DNA of 64,000 nt. It comes from Rubrivivax sp. GTDB lineage: Bacteria > Pseudomonadota > Gammaproteobacteria > Burkholderiales > Burkholderiaceae_C. The notes beneath the pieces were generated by a model. The model was given only the letters and a program-made list of their open reading frames with translations. It had not been told where the DNA came from and searched no databases. Both the position numbers and the translations under genes were made by a program. Shown piece by piece: positions 33,945 to 42,902 of the stretch; the stretch's first letter is position 1; every line of letters begins with the position of its first letter. The stretch lies in the NCBI GenBank assembly GCA_022843905.1, contig JALHMT010000018.1:48947-112946 (forward strand), written 5' to 3'.

Positions 33945-35243
33945 ATGAGCCCGATCGACAACGGCAGCGCATCGCGCCGTCACTTCCTGCAGGCCGGCGC
34001 GGCCCTGGCCACCGCAGCGGCCGCGCCGGCCATCGCGCAGCCCGTGATGGCGCCCACCGACAAGTTCGACCTGCTGCTGCGCAACGCCAACGTCATCGAC
34101 CCCAGCCAGAACCTGGCCGGCAAGCGTGACATCGGCATGCGCTTCGGCCAGATCGCCGCCATCGAGACCAGCATCCCGCCCGAGCGTGGCCAGCGCGTGA
34201 TGGATGCCGGCGGGCGCCTCGTCACGCCCGGCCTGATCGACCTGCACTGCCACAGCTACCCCTTCGGCTCGGCCATCGGCATCCCGGCCGACGAACTGGT
34301 GGCGCACCAGTGCACCACCACCGTGGTCTCGGCAGGTGACGCCGGGGCCAACAACCTGCCGGCCTTCCGGCGTTTCATCGTGCCGGGCTCGCGCACCCGG
34401 CAGTTCGCCTTCGTGCACATCGCCGTGGCGGGGCTGGCGGGCTTTCCGGTGCCTGAGCTGTTCAACATCGACTATGCGCAGGTCGAGAGCGCGGCGCGCG
34501 CAGTGGCCGAGAACGCCGACTTCGTGCTGGGCGTGAAGGTGCGCATGAGCGAGAACGTCGTGGCGCGCCACGGCATCGAGCCGCTGCGGCGCGCCATCCG
34601 CGCCTGCGAGCTGTCGGGCGTGCCGGCGAAGATCATGTGCCACATCGGCGGCGTGGCCGACCGCACGCTGATGTCCACCATCCTCGACACCCTGCGCCCG
34701 GGCGACGTGCTGACGCACTGCTATTCGGGCGCTCCCAACAATGCCGGCGAGGGCACGAACATCGTGCAGGACGGCAAGCTGCTGCCCGCAGCGCTGGCCG
34801 CCAAGCGGCGTGGCGTGGTGTTCGACATCGGCCACGGCGGCGGCAGCTTCGACTACACCATCGCCGAAGCCGCCATCGCCCAGGGCTGCGGTCCCGACAC
34901 CATCTCTTCGGACATTCACGTGTTCTCGGCCAACACGCCCGGCATGCCCTACCTGCCCTGGGTGATGAGCAAGTTCCTGGGCATGGGCTTCAGCCTGCCC
35001 GAGGTCATCGCCATGGCCACCACGGCCCCGGCGCGCGTGATCGGGCGGATACCCAAACACGGCACCCTGCAGCTGGGCGCACCGGCCGACCTGTCGATGT
35101 TCGATCTGGTGGAGGGCGCGGTCGAGTTCGTCGACACGCGCAACAACAAGCGCAGCGGGCGGCAGTACCTGCGGCCGGCCGGCACCATCACCGCTGGCGT
35201 GGCCTTCGGGCGGCCCTACCAGGCGCCGTTCAGCGTGAGATGA
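33945..35243 (+). CDS. Tat-exported amidohydrolase (D-aminoacylase/dihydroorotase type)
   Basis: A 432-residue metal-dependent amidohydrolase. SRRHFLQAGAALATAAAAPA is a clear Tat leader. LLLRNANVIDPSQNLAGKRDIG starts the beta domain, GLIDLHCHSYPFG gives the HxH ligands and LGVKVRMSEN the bridging Lys. MCHIGG and DIGHGGGSFDY supply the two later His, and ISSDIHVFS the Asp ligand. The VITTxAPA-like MATTAPARVIG near the end is typical. The folded, metal-loaded enzyme goes to the periplasm. The substrate is unknown; dihydroorotase itself is unlikely because of the Tat leader and context. GAGGAGA before the ATG at 33945 sets the start. Confidence 0.9.
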   Translation: MSPIDNGSASRRHFLQAGAALATAAAAPAIAQPVMAPTDKFDLLLRNANVIDPSQNLAGKRDIGMRFGQIAAIETSIPPERGQRVMDAGGRLVTPGLIDLHCHSYPFGSAIGIPADELVAHQCTTTVVSAGDAGANNLPAFRRFIVPGSRTRQFAFVHIAVAGLAGFPVPELFNIDYAQVESAARAVAENADFVLGVKVRMSENVVARHGIEPLRRAIRACELSGVPAKIMCHIGGVADRTLMSTILDTLRPGDVLTHCYSGAPNNAGEGTNIVQDGKLLPAALAAKRRGVVFDIGHGGGSFDYTIAEAAIAQGCGPDTISSDIHVFSANTPGMPYLPWVMSKFLGMGFSLPEVIAMATTAPARVIGRIPKHGTLQLGAPADLSMFDLVEGAVEFVDTRNNKRSGRQYLRPAGTITAGVAFGRPYQAPFSVR

Positions 35244-35303
35244 GGGAGGCCTTGCGCCAGCAACCCGACCGAGTGCGGAGCGTGCTCGGGCAGGTGCTCG
35301 CGC

Positions 35304-36290
35304 TCAGTCGAGCTTGATCCCCAGGTCGACCGCCAGCTTGATCCACACCGGCACGTCGCGCTCCCAGTCGGCGCGCGTGTCCTGCAGGTTCTTCGGCTTG
35401 TTCGGGATGGCGAACTGCTCGCGCAGACGGGCTGCGCGCTCGGTCTCGGCGCCCTGCACCGCCACGCGCGACAGCGCCTGCAGCACGGCCTCGGGCGTGC
35501 CGGCCGGGGCCATCAGCGGCAGGCCGCCCTCCAGGGTGAACAGGCGGCCGCTGGCGCCCTGCTGCTGGGCCGTCGGCACGTCGGGCAGCTTGGGGCTGCG
35601 GTAGTTGCCGGTGACGGCGATGGGCTTGACGCCGCGCGTGGCGACCGTGGCGAAGGACTGGTAGCTGCCCACTGCGATCTGGATCTGGCCCGAGGCCAGG
35701 TCCACCCACATCGGGCTTTCGCCGCGGTAGTGCACGACCTGCATCTGCGTGCCGTCGCTGCGGTTGAGCTGGTCGGCCACCATGTGGGGCACCGAGCCGG
35801 GGGCGTAGGTGCCCATCGAGCAGGGGTTCCGGCGCGCCCAGGCGATGAACTCCTTCAGGTTGGTGGCCGGCACCTTCTCGGTGACGCCGATGACCAGCGG
35901 CCCCGACGGGAAGAAGGTCACGGGCACGAGGTCCTTGTCCAGGTTGTAGGGCAGCCTGCTGTAGAGCACGCGGTTCTGCCAGACGGTGCCGGAGGTGGTC
36001 ATCAGCAGCGTGTGGCCGTCGGCGGGCGACTTGGCCACGGCGTCGATGGCCAGGATGGCGCCGGCGCCCGGCTTGTTCTCCACCAGGGCCGTGCCGCCCA
36101 GCTGCGTGGTCATCTGCTCGGCGAACATGCGCGCATAGGCGTCGGTCAGCCCGCCCGGCGGGAAAGCCACGACGATCTTCACCGTCCTGGACGGGAAGGC
36201 AGGCTGCGCCTGCAGCGGGTTCGCCGCCAGGCCCAGGGCCAGGCCGGCGGTGGTGGTGACGAAGCGGCGGCGGTCGACGGCTTGTGGCAT
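35304..36290 (-). CDS. Tripartite tricarboxylate transporter receptor (Bug/TctC family)
   Basis: A 328-residue periplasmic binding protein. DRRRFVTTTAGLALGLA is a Tat-type leader, followed by FPSRTVKIVVAFPPGGLTDAYARM, VENKPGAGAILAIDAVAKSPADGHTLLM and LAVDLGIKLD at the end, all standard for the Bug family so abundant in Burkholderiales. These bind carboxylates or other small anions. No TctA/TctB membrane partners are present in the window. It converges on the amidohydrolase gene, so its ligand may be a product of that enzyme, which is inference. Confidence 0.93.
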   Translation of the reverse strand: MPQAVDRRRFVTTTAGLALGLAANPLQAQPAFPSRTVKIVVAFPPGGLTDAYARMFAEQMTTQLGGTALVENKPGAGAILAIDAVAKSPADGHTLLMTTSGTVWQNRVLYSRLPYNLDKDLVPVTFFPSGPLVIGVTEKVPATNLKEFIAWARRNPCSMGTYAPGSVPHMVADQLNRSDGTQMQVVHYRGESPMWVDLASGQIQIAVGSYQSFATVATRGVKPIAVTGNYRSPKLPDVPTAQQQGASGRLFTLEGGLPLMAPAGTPEAVLQALSRVAVQGAETERAARLREQFAIPNKPKNLQDTRADWERDVPVWIKLAVDLGIKLD

Positions 36291-36459
36291 GGAGGCTGGG
36301 GCCGAGGCGGCCCGGCATTGACGTGCCGGCATTGAATGCGGCCGCTTCGATGCCCGCAAGTCAGAGCAACCCTGAGACATGGAGAAGGCCGAGCAGCGGC
36401 CTGCCGCAGGCGAGGCGAAGCAGCTGCCGGGCATCTGAGCGCCGCGACGGCGCCCCGGC

Positions 36460-36774
36460 TCAGGGCCGCACGGTGATCTCGTTCTTCACCGCCCTGACGC
36501 CGTTCACGTCGCGGGCGATCTTCTCGGCCGCGGCCTTTTCCGCGGCGCTCTTGGCGAAGCCCGACAGCATGACGGTGCCCTTGAGCGTCTCCACCGAGAT
36601 GCTCGAGGCGGCGACGGCCTGGCTCTCGGTCATCCTGCTCTTGATCTGGGTCGTGATGACGGTGTCGTCGACATAGGCACCCACCGATTCCTGGTCGCGC
36701 ATGACGGCGCAACCGGAAGTGGCGGCCAGCGCCAGGACGACGAGCGACAAGGCGAAGTTGTGACGGATGTTCAT
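36460..36774 (-). CDS. BON-domain lipoprotein
   Basis: A 104-residue protein. LALAATSGCAV is a lipobox, so it is probably anchored at Cys21. One BON domain follows: YVDDTVITTQIKSRM, SISVETLKGTVMLSGFAKS, and VNGVRAVKNEITV. BON proteins such as OsmY bind phospholipid and are linked to envelope stress. Its length corresponds to a single BON module, half of OsmY. It is followed on the same strand, after about 170 bases, by the TctC-type gene and is divergent from the FAD monooxygenase (252 bases). Confidence 0.9.
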   Translation of the reverse strand: MNIRHNFALSLVVLALAATSGCAVMRDQESVGAYVDDTVITTQIKSRMTESQAVAASSISVETLKGTVMLSGFAKSAAEKAAAEKIARDVNGVRAVKNEITVRP

Positions 36775-37026
36775 GGGGCTCTCCAGCGCTTGCATCGAAG
36801 CGTTCGACTGTCCAGCCGCGGGCTGCGGCGGAGCTGACCCGAATATCGGGGACCCGCCCGTTGCGCTCTGTGCGGTGGCAGACACAAGAGGGACACGAGC
36901 GGGCACGACGGGGCCCCGCATTGCGCTGGCTCAACCCGAAGCCCGTCAGGCCGCATCGGCCGGGCGGGCCGCGCGCCGCCCCACAATGGCGTTGCCTCGC
37001 CCCCCGCAGCACGCCCTGCCCCTCCC
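36775..37026. promoter_or_regulatory. Divergent intergenic region, BON lipoprotein / FAD monooxygenase
   Basis: 252 bases separate the two divergent starts. CGAATATCGGGG near 36840 is a rare A/T-containing spot, but I see no convincing promoter pair or operator. No regulator gene is adjacent. Confidence 0.35.
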
Positions 37027-38760
37027 ATGACCCCGTCCTTCGCCCCCTACCCCTTCACCGCCGCGACCCACGCCGCCACGCTGCCCGGTCTGAACGATGG
37101 CGCCGACCCACGACACCACCCCGTGGTGGTGGTGGGCGGTGGTCCGGTCGGCTACGTCACGGCGCTGGGCCTGGCCACGCAGGGCGTGCGCGTGCTGCTG
37201 CTGGAAGCCGACGACTCGGTGTGCGTCGGCAGCCGGGCCATCTGCATCTCGCGGCGCAGCCTGCAGATCATGCAGCGGCTGGGCGCGCTCGACGGCTTCC
37301 TGCGCATCGGCCTGCCCTGGACCGGCGGGCGCAGCTTCTACCGCGACACCGAGGTGCTGCACTTCAGCATGCCCAGCGACGCGCTGCAGAAGCTGCCGCC
37401 GATGATGAACCTGGCGCAGTTCAGCATCGAGCAGATCCTGCTCGACCGCGCCGAGGCCCTGAGCGAGCTGATCGAGATCCGCTGGCAGACACGCGTCACC
37501 GGCATCGAGACTTCGGGGCATGGCGCCCGCCTGGCGGTGAGCACACCCGAGGGCGACTACGCACTCGACGCCGACTGGGTCGTGGCCGCCGACGGCGGGC
37601 GCAGCTTCCTGCGCGACGCGCTGGGGCTGAAGCTGCAGGGCACCAGCTACGAAGGCCGCTACGTCATCGTCGACATCCTGATGGACAGCGAGCGCCCCAC
37701 CGAGCGCCTGGCCTACTTCGACCCGCCCTGCAACCCGGGCTCCACCGTGCTGGTGCACAAGCAGCCGGGCGACGTCTGGCGCATCGACTACCAGCTGCGT
37801 GACGGTGAAGACCCCGACGCCGCGACGCTGCCCGGGAACGTGGCGCCGCGCGTGCAGAGCCTGCTGGACATGATGGGCGAGACGGCGCCCTGGCAGCTCG
37901 TCTGGAGCGGCCTGTACAAGGCCAACGCGTTGACGCTGGAGCGATACCGCCACGGCCGCGTGCTGTTCGCCGGCGACGCCGCGCATCTGCTGCCCATCTT
38001 CGGCGTGCGCGGCGCCAACTCGGGCATCGACGACGCCGACAACCTGGCCTGGAAGCTGGCCTTCGTGGTGAAGGGCCTGGCCGCGCCCTCGCTGCTGGAC
38101 AGCTACAGCGCAGAACGCGTGGCTGCCGCGCACGAGAACCTGCGCCACGGCACCAAGAGCACCGAGTTCATGGCGCCGCCGTCCAGCGCCTTCGACCTGA
38201 TGCGACGTGCCGTGCTGGGCCTGGCGGTGAAACACGCCGCCGTGCGACCGCTCATCAACCCGCGCCAGACCACGGCCATCACCTATCTCGACTCCGCGCT
38301 GAACACACCCGATGTCGACGCCTTCGAGGCCGGGCCGGTGCCGGGGCAGGTGGTACCCGAGTGTCCGCTGCAGGCCCTGGCAGCCGGCGCCGGGGCATCG
38401 ACGGACGACGCGACGCCCGTGGCGGGCCACCTCACCGACCTGCTCGGCCCCGGGCTGAACCTGCTGCTGTTCAGCGGCAACAAGGAGTTGCCCGTGTCAC
38501 TGCAGTCGCTGCGCGAGGAACTCTCGGCGCGCGGCCTGTCGATGGCCGTGCAGGTGCTGCGGCCAGCCCAGGCTGCGCCCACGGCCTGCCAGGGTGCGGA
38601 CGGCACGGCGCAGGACAACACCGGTGCGCTGTGGCCGATGTTCGGCGCGGTCGAAGGCACGGCTTATCTGCTGCGGCCCGATGCCCACGTGGCCGGCCGC
38701 TGGCAGCGCGCCGATGCCTCGGCGATCGGCGCGGCCGTGCAGCGCCTGTTGCCGCCATGA
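37027..38760 (+). CDS. FAD-dependent monooxygenase (PheA/TfdB class, MhpA-like)
   Basis: A 577-residue aromatic-ring hydroxylase. VVVVGGGPVGYVTALGLATQG is the FAD Rossmann motif, VGSRAICISRRSLQIM contains the conserved R-A, VVAADGGRSFLRDALGL is the DG motif, and GRVLFAGDAAHLLPIFGVRGANSGIDDADNLAWKL is the GD motif. A C-terminal thioredoxin-like domain follows. The family hydroxylates phenols or hydroxyphenylpropionates using NAD(P)H and O2. The substrate is unknown because no ring-cleavage genes are nearby. It overlaps the DUF2783-like gene by four bases, a known pairing. Confidence 0.92.
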   Translation: MTPSFAPYPFTAATHAATLPGLNDGADPRHHPVVVVGGGPVGYVTALGLATQGVRVLLLEADDSVCVGSRAICISRRSLQIMQRLGALDGFLRIGLPWTGGRSFYRDTEVLHFSMPSDALQKLPPMMNLAQFSIEQILLDRAEALSELIEIRWQTRVTGIETSGHGARLAVSTPEGDYALDADWVVAADGGRSFLRDALGLKLQGTSYEGRYVIVDILMDSERPTERLAYFDPPCNPGSTVLVHKQPGDVWRIDYQLRDGEDPDAATLPGNVAPRVQSLLDMMGETAPWQLVWSGLYKANALTLERYRHGRVLFAGDAAHLLPIFGVRGANSGIDDADNLAWKLAFVVKGLAAPSLLDSYSAERVAAAHENLRHGTKSTEFMAPPSSAFDLMRRAVLGLAVKHAAVRPLINPRQTTAITYLDSALNTPDVDAFEAGPVPGQVVPECPLQALAAGAGASTDDATPVAGHLTDLLGPGLNLLLFSGNKELPVSLQSLREELSARGLSMAVQVLRPAQAAPTACQGADGTAQDNTGALWPMFGAVEGTAYLLRPDAHVAGRWQRADASAIGAAVQRLLPP

Positions 38761-39011
38761 ACGCCCGCGCGGACACCTCGATGAACACTTCACCCCGCTT
38801 GAGCGACGCCGAACTGGACCTCGTCTACACCGAGCTCTGCAGGACCCTGACCACGCTGGGCCCGACGCAGGCGCCGCTGTTCCTGGCGCGCTTCGCGCTG
38901 CTGGCGGCCACGCGCATCGGCGACGCCGCGGTGCTGCAGCAGATGATCGAAGACGCCGCGCAGGGCCTCGACCCGGACGGCGCGGACGGCGCGGACGGCC
39001 CGGACGCTTAG
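38757..39011 (+). CDS. DUF2783-like small protein, coupled to the monooxygenase
   Basis: An 84-residue acidic protein (LSDAELDLVYTELCRTLTTL, LFLARFALLAATRIGDAAVL). The helix pattern ending R-I-G-D-x-x-V-L matches DUF2783 proteins, which commonly follow FAD monooxygenases. Its ATG lies in the monooxygenase stop (ATGA), so the two are probably made together; a role as an accessory subunit is inference. The stop overlaps that of the minus-strand membrane protein (TTAG). Confidence 0.75.
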   Translation: MNARADTSMNTSPRLSDAELDLVYTELCRTLTTLGPTQAPLFLARFALLAATRIGDAAVLQQMIEDAAQGLDPDGADGADGPDA

Positions 39012-39214
39012 CGCTGGCGCCGCCCCTCGGCGCGGTGGCGCAACTCGCGCACCAGCGACACCATGGTCATCACGGCCACGGCGCTGCCCAGGGCCAGGGG
39101 CAGCATCGATCCGGTGGAGTGCGTGAAGTCGGCGCCTGCGACGACGCAGGCCAGGCCGAAGAAATAGTGGCGGAAGGCAGGACTGCGCAGCAGGGACATG
39201 GGCTCGGCTTTCAT
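39008..39214 (-). CDS. Small membrane protein, unknown
   Basis: A 68-residue frame (MKAEPMSLLRSPAFRHYFFG) with hydrophobic segments at about residues 17-27 and 35-52 and a basic tail (RELRHRAEGRRQR). An alternative start is MSLLR at 39199. There is no recognisable family. It converges on the DUF2783-like gene with four overlapping bases and diverges from the S4 gene. Confidence 0.5.
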   Translation of the reverse strand: MKAEPMSLLRSPAFRHYFFGLACVVAGADFTHSTGSMLPLALGSAVAVMTMVSLVRELRHRAEGRRQR

Positions 39215-39354
39215 CGCGGGCGGGGGTGGACCGCACACAGTCTGCGCGGCCGCGCGGCGCGCCAAACGCCGAACTGGACCGGGTTCACACCGCAGTTGCA
39301 GCGATCGGGGCCGCACGACGGACGGGCGCCTCTTCGCGGCCCGACAATGCCACC

Positions 39355-39585
39355 ATGACCCCCACCCCCTTCGACCTGCGCGGCGACCACATCACGCTGG
39401 ACGCCCTGCTCAAGGCCACCGGCCTCGTCGGCAGCGGCGGCGCGGCCAAGGCGCTCATCGCCGAAGGCCGGGTGCGCGTGAACGGCCAGCCCGAGCTGCG
39501 GCGCGGCCGCAAGCTGCGGGCGGGCGACGAGGTGGTGCTGGGCGATGCGGCGTACCGGCTGCGCGCCGGTGCCGGGCCTGCCTGA
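39355..39585 (+). CDS. S4-domain RNA-binding protein (YbcJ-like)
   Basis: A 76-residue protein consisting of one S4 fold: ITLDALLKATGLVGSGGAAKALIAEGRVRVNGQ and RRGRKLRAGDEVVLG. Length and sequence match YbcJ-type proteins, which bind structured RNA; the exact role is unsettled. It is followed after 131 bases by the antiporter gene on the same strand. No special ribosome site is visible before 39355. Confidence 0.88.
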   Translation: MTPTPFDLRGDHITLDALLKATGLVGSGGAAKALIAEGRVRVNGQPELRRGRKLRAGDEVVLGDAAYRLRAGAGPA

Positions 39586-39716
39586 GGTCGGCAGCGGGCC
39601 CTGGCCGGCATCTCACGCCTTCGGCCACGCAGCTCACGCCGCAGCCTCCATCGGCCCGGCGGGCTGATGTAGGGTCATGTCGTCCACGACAATTCCGGCT
39701 CCTCCCACGCCGCGCC

Positions 39717-41687
39717 ATGTCTCTCGAATCCTCGTTCATACAGATCCTGATGCTGCTCGGCTGCGCCGTGGCCGTGGTGCTGCTGTTCCAGAAGCTGCAC
39801 ATCCCTTCCAGCCTGGGCTATCTGCTGGTCGGCGTGCTGCTGGGGCCGCACACGGTGGGCCCGGTGGTCGATGCCGAACCGATCCAGGCCGTCGCCGAGT
39901 TCGGCATCGTCTTCCTGCTCTTCACCATCGGCTTGAACTTCTCGCTGCCGCAGATCCATGCCCTGCGCCACCTGGTGCTGGGCCTGGGCACCGCGCAGGT
40001 GGCTCTGACCACCGCCGTGGTGGGCCTGCTGGCCTGGGCTGCCGGCCTGCCCGCGGCTGCGGCCTTCGTCATCGGCGCCGTGTTCGCGCAGTCGTCCACC
40101 ACCATCATCAGCAAGCAGCTCGCCGAGCAGTCCGAGGAACACGGCCGGCACGCCCGCCTCGGCGTGGCCATGTCGGTGTTCCAGGACGTCACCGCCGTGC
40201 CCTTCATCGTCGTGATTCCCGTGCTGGCGACGGCCAGTGCGGTGTCGCTGGGCAGCGAACTGGCGCTGGCCCTGGCCAAGGCGGCCCTGGCCTTCGTGCT
40301 GGTCTTCTTCGTCGGGCGCCGTCTGCTGCGCCCGCTCTTCCAGCGGGTGGCCGCACGACGTTCGGCCGAGTTGTTCACGCTGACGGTGCTGTTCGTCTCG
40401 CTGGCCGCAGGCGCGATCACGCAGTCGCTGGGGCTGTCGATGGCCTTCGGGGCCTTCCTGGCCGGGATGGTGCTTGGCGAGACCGAGTTCCGGCATCAGG
40501 TCGAGACCACCATCCGGCCTTTCCGCGATGTGCTGCTGGGCCTGTTCTTCATCGGCGTCGGCACCCTGATCGATCCCGTCGCGCTGGCGGACATCTGGCA
40601 CTGGGGACTGCTGGGCGCGGTCGTGCTGCTGGTCGTGAAGGGATCGCTGGTGGCCGCGATCGTGCGTCGCGCGGGCATCGACATGCAGACCGCCTGGCGA
40701 ACCGGCGCGCTGCTGGCCGTCGGGGGCGAGTTCGGCTTCGCGCTGCTCGCACTGGGCCTGCAGGCCCAGCTGCTCGATGAACGGCTCGGCCAGGTCGTGC
40801 TGGCGTCGGTGCTGTTCTCGATGATCGCCGGGCCGGTGCTGATCCGCTACAACGGTGCGATCGCGCGTCGGCTCTCGCCCGCCCCGACAACGCTCGCCGA
40901 ACCGTCGCTGGAACCGACCCTGCCCGAAGCGACGCCGCTGGCAGGCCATGTGCTGCTGGCCGGCTACGGGCGGGTCGGCCAGAGCCTGGGCCACTTCCTG
41001 GAGTCGGAGGGCATCGCCTACGCCGCGCTGGACCTGGACGCCGACCGCGTTCGCGAGGCTCGTCTGGCCGGTGAGCGCGTGCACTTCGGCGACAGCGCGC
41101 AAGGCGAGCTGCTCGAGGCGCTGGGGCTGGGTGCAGCCAGGCTGGTCGTGATCACGCACGACGACACCGCCGCCGCGATCAGGACGCTGCAGCAGATCCG
41201 CGCCCGGTACCTGACCCTGCCCGTGATGGTGAGAACACGCGACCAGGGCGCGGTCGACGAACTGCGCAAGGCCGGTGCCACCGAAGTGATCCCCGAGACG
41301 CTGGAGGCCGGCCTGATGATCGCGTCGCAGGCCCTGCTCCAGCTGGGCGTGCCGCTGGCGCGCGTGCTTCGCCGCGTGCAGGCCGAGCGTGCGGGCCACT
41401 ACCGCCATCTGCGGGAGCTGTTCGCCGGCGACAACCTGCACGGCAGCTTCGAGGCCGACCCGGCTGCAGATCGGCTGCACGCCGTGAAGCTGCCGCCGGA
41501 ATCCCGCCTTGTCGGCCTGCCCTTGTCGGGGCTGCCGCTGGATGGCGTGGTGGTCACGGCCCTGGTGCATCAGGGCCGGCGCCAGTTGCAGCCCGATCCC
41601 GCCACCCTGCTCCGGGCGGGCGACACGCTGGTGCTGTTCGGGCCCGCCGATGCGCTGGCGAACGTCGAGGCCGGCATCCTGCGCTGA
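39717..41687 (+). CDS. Kef-type potassium/proton antiporter (CPA2) with RCK domain
   Basis: A 656-residue inner-membrane protein. The transport domain (about 1-390) has twelve or so helices: GYLLVGVLLGPHTVGPV, FLLFTIGLNFSLPQI, VFAQSSTTIISKQLAEQ, VFQDVTAVPFI (conserved QD) and FGAFLAGMVLGETEF. From about 405, HVLLAGYGRVGQSLGHFL begins an RCK-N domain binding NAD or glutathione, and an RCK-C domain ends the protein. KefB/KefC release K+ during electrophile stress; YbaL-type proteins are the other option. No KefF/KefG partner is nearby. The start at 39717 places the first helix correctly. Confidence 0.92.
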   Translation: MSLESSFIQILMLLGCAVAVVLLFQKLHIPSSLGYLLVGVLLGPHTVGPVVDAEPIQAVAEFGIVFLLFTIGLNFSLPQIHALRHLVLGLGTAQVALTTAVVGLLAWAAGLPAAAAFVIGAVFAQSSTTIISKQLAEQSEEHGRHARLGVAMSVFQDVTAVPFIVVIPVLATASAVSLGSELALALAKAALAFVLVFFVGRRLLRPLFQRVAARRSAELFTLTVLFVSLAAGAITQSLGLSMAFGAFLAGMVLGETEFRHQVETTIRPFRDVLLGLFFIGVGTLIDPVALADIWHWGLLGAVVLLVVKGSLVAAIVRRAGIDMQTAWRTGALLAVGGEFGFALLALGLQAQLLDERLGQVVLASVLFSMIAGPVLIRYNGAIARRLSPAPTTLAEPSLEPTLPEATPLAGHVLLAGYGRVGQSLGHFLESEGIAYAALDLDADRVREARLAGERVHFGDSAQGELLEALGLGAARLVVITHDDTAAAIRTLQQIRARYLTLPVMVRTRDQGAVDELRKAGATEVIPETLEAGLMIASQALLQLGVPLARVLRRVQAERAGHYRHLRELFAGDNLHGSFEADPAADRLHAVKLPPESRLVGLPLSGLPLDGVVVTALVHQGRRQLQPDPATLLRAGDTLVLFGPADALANVEAGILR

Positions 41688-41722
41688 AGCGGCGGACCCC
41701 GGCTTCGTGCACGAGCGGCTGT

Positions 41723-42616
41723 TCAGCTGGCTCGCCGCGTCGACACGAGCACGTCGGCGCTGCCCTCGGCCAGCACATGTTTGGTCACGCTGCCCAGCAG
41801 CAGGTCCGCCGTGGCCGACTGGCCGTGCTTGCCCAGCACCACGAGATCGCAGTCCTGCGACTGCTCGTTCTCGACGATGCGCGTGGAAGCGTCGCCTTCG
41901 ACGACGCAGGGCTCCCACTGCGAGGGCGACAGTGCGGCCTCGCGGGCCAGCGTCTGCAGCCCCTGCAGGGCCTGTGCACGTTCCTGCCGTCGGTAGGTCT
42001 CGATGGTGGCGGCGTCGACGCCGGCAAAGTGCAGCTTTTCTTCGAACGGCACCTGGAACACCGTGAGGAGCACGATGCGGGCGTTCGGCGCGACACGGCG
42101 CACCAGCGCCACGGCGTCGCGGGACCAGGGCGAAAAATCGACCGCCACCAGCACGCGGCGATAGGGTTCGTGCGGGAGTTGCCGCACCACCAGCAGCGGG
42201 CGGTCGGTGCGGCGCATCAGGCGCTCGGACGTGGTGCCCAGCACCAGGCGGCGCAGGAAGCCCACACCCCGCGCGCCCAGCACCAGCAGCTGTGCGTCCA
42301 GGCGTTCGGCCGCCTGCAGGATCTCGTCCAGGGGCGACCCCGACGCGTCCTGCGCGTTCACGGGGACCTGCCGGCTGCTCGCGAGCTCGGCCGCGAGCTC
42401 GTGCAAGCGGTGATGTGCTTCTTCACGCATCTTCGCCTCCGGCCCACTGGACGCGCCCAGCCACTCGCGGATCCGTGCCAGCGGCTCGCCCGGCAGCACG
42501 TGCATCAGCGTCAGCGCAGCGTGCGTCTCGTGCGCCAGGCGGGCGGCACGGTCTGCCGCATGCCGGGCCTGCGACGAGAAGTCGGTGGCAACGAGGATGG
42601 GGCCGAGTGCGGTCAT
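41723..42616 (-). CDS. Tandem universal stress protein (two UspA domains)
   Basis: A 297-residue cytosolic protein. Domain 1 is about residues 5-145 (ILVATDFSSQARHAADRAARLA; VLGARGVGFLRRLVLGTTSERLMRRTDRPLLVV). Domain 2 is about 153-295 (VLVAVDFSPWSRDAVALV; VLGKHGQSATADLLLGSVTKHVL). Both carry a G-x2-G-x9-G-(S/T)-like ATP-binding loop, the first closer to consensus. Ribosome site AAGGAGA precedes the ATG at 42616. It converges on the antiporter gene and is divergent from the ArsR-DinB gene. The Usp remnant at 27.4 kb belongs to a different subclass (GHSRLR type). Confidence 0.93.
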   Translation of the reverse strand: MTALGPILVATDFSSQARHAADRAARLAHETHAALTLMHVLPGEPLARIREWLGASSGPEAKMREEAHHRLHELAAELASSRQVPVNAQDASGSPLDEILQAAERLDAQLLVLGARGVGFLRRLVLGTTSERLMRRTDRPLLVVRQLPHEPYRRVLVAVDFSPWSRDAVALVRRVAPNARIVLLTVFQVPFEEKLHFAGVDAATIETYRRQERAQALQGLQTLAREAALSPSQWEPCVVEGDASTRIVENEQSQDCDLVVLGKHGQSATADLLLGSVTKHVLAEGSADVLVSTRRAS

Positions 42617-42902
42617 GGTGGAGGTCTCCTTGGGCGCGACAGCGGTCTGACTGCTGCAACAGTATGGAACAGCGATGGGGGAGCGAAGTGGATCCAGATC
42701 AGTGACGCCGGGTTCCCGCTGCGCGACCTTTGCGCGCGAAGTCTTCCCGCAGCTCGGACCGGTTCGGCGCGAAGGCGCATGACAAGGCAACGGCCCCGGT
42801 CAAGCCGTGCTCGGGCTCGCTTTGCGGTTGGCGGGCCGGCGAGTGCTTGCGCTGACGCGGACACCGCGGCATCATGCAACCCTTTCGTTGCCTTTCCTCC
42901 CT
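42617..42902. promoter_or_regulatory. Divergent intergenic region, Usp / ArsR-DinB
   Basis: About 286 bases between divergent genes. The part next to the Usp gene (TGACTGCTGCAACAGTATGG) is the least G+C-rich bit and probably holds the Usp promoter. I see no clear consensus. The right-hand limit is uncertain because the ArsR-DinB start is uncertain (GTG at 42807 or TTG at 42888 are possible). Confidence 0.35.

Noticed and set aside
33945..35243. Dihydroorotase (pyrC)
   Set aside because: A Tat leader sends it to the periplasm and its neighbours are not pyrimidine genes.
39675..41918. 747-codon open frame antisense to the Kef antiporter
   Set aside because: The Kef antiporter frame has RCK and transport motifs; the antisense frame is His/Gln/Arg-rich without any domain.
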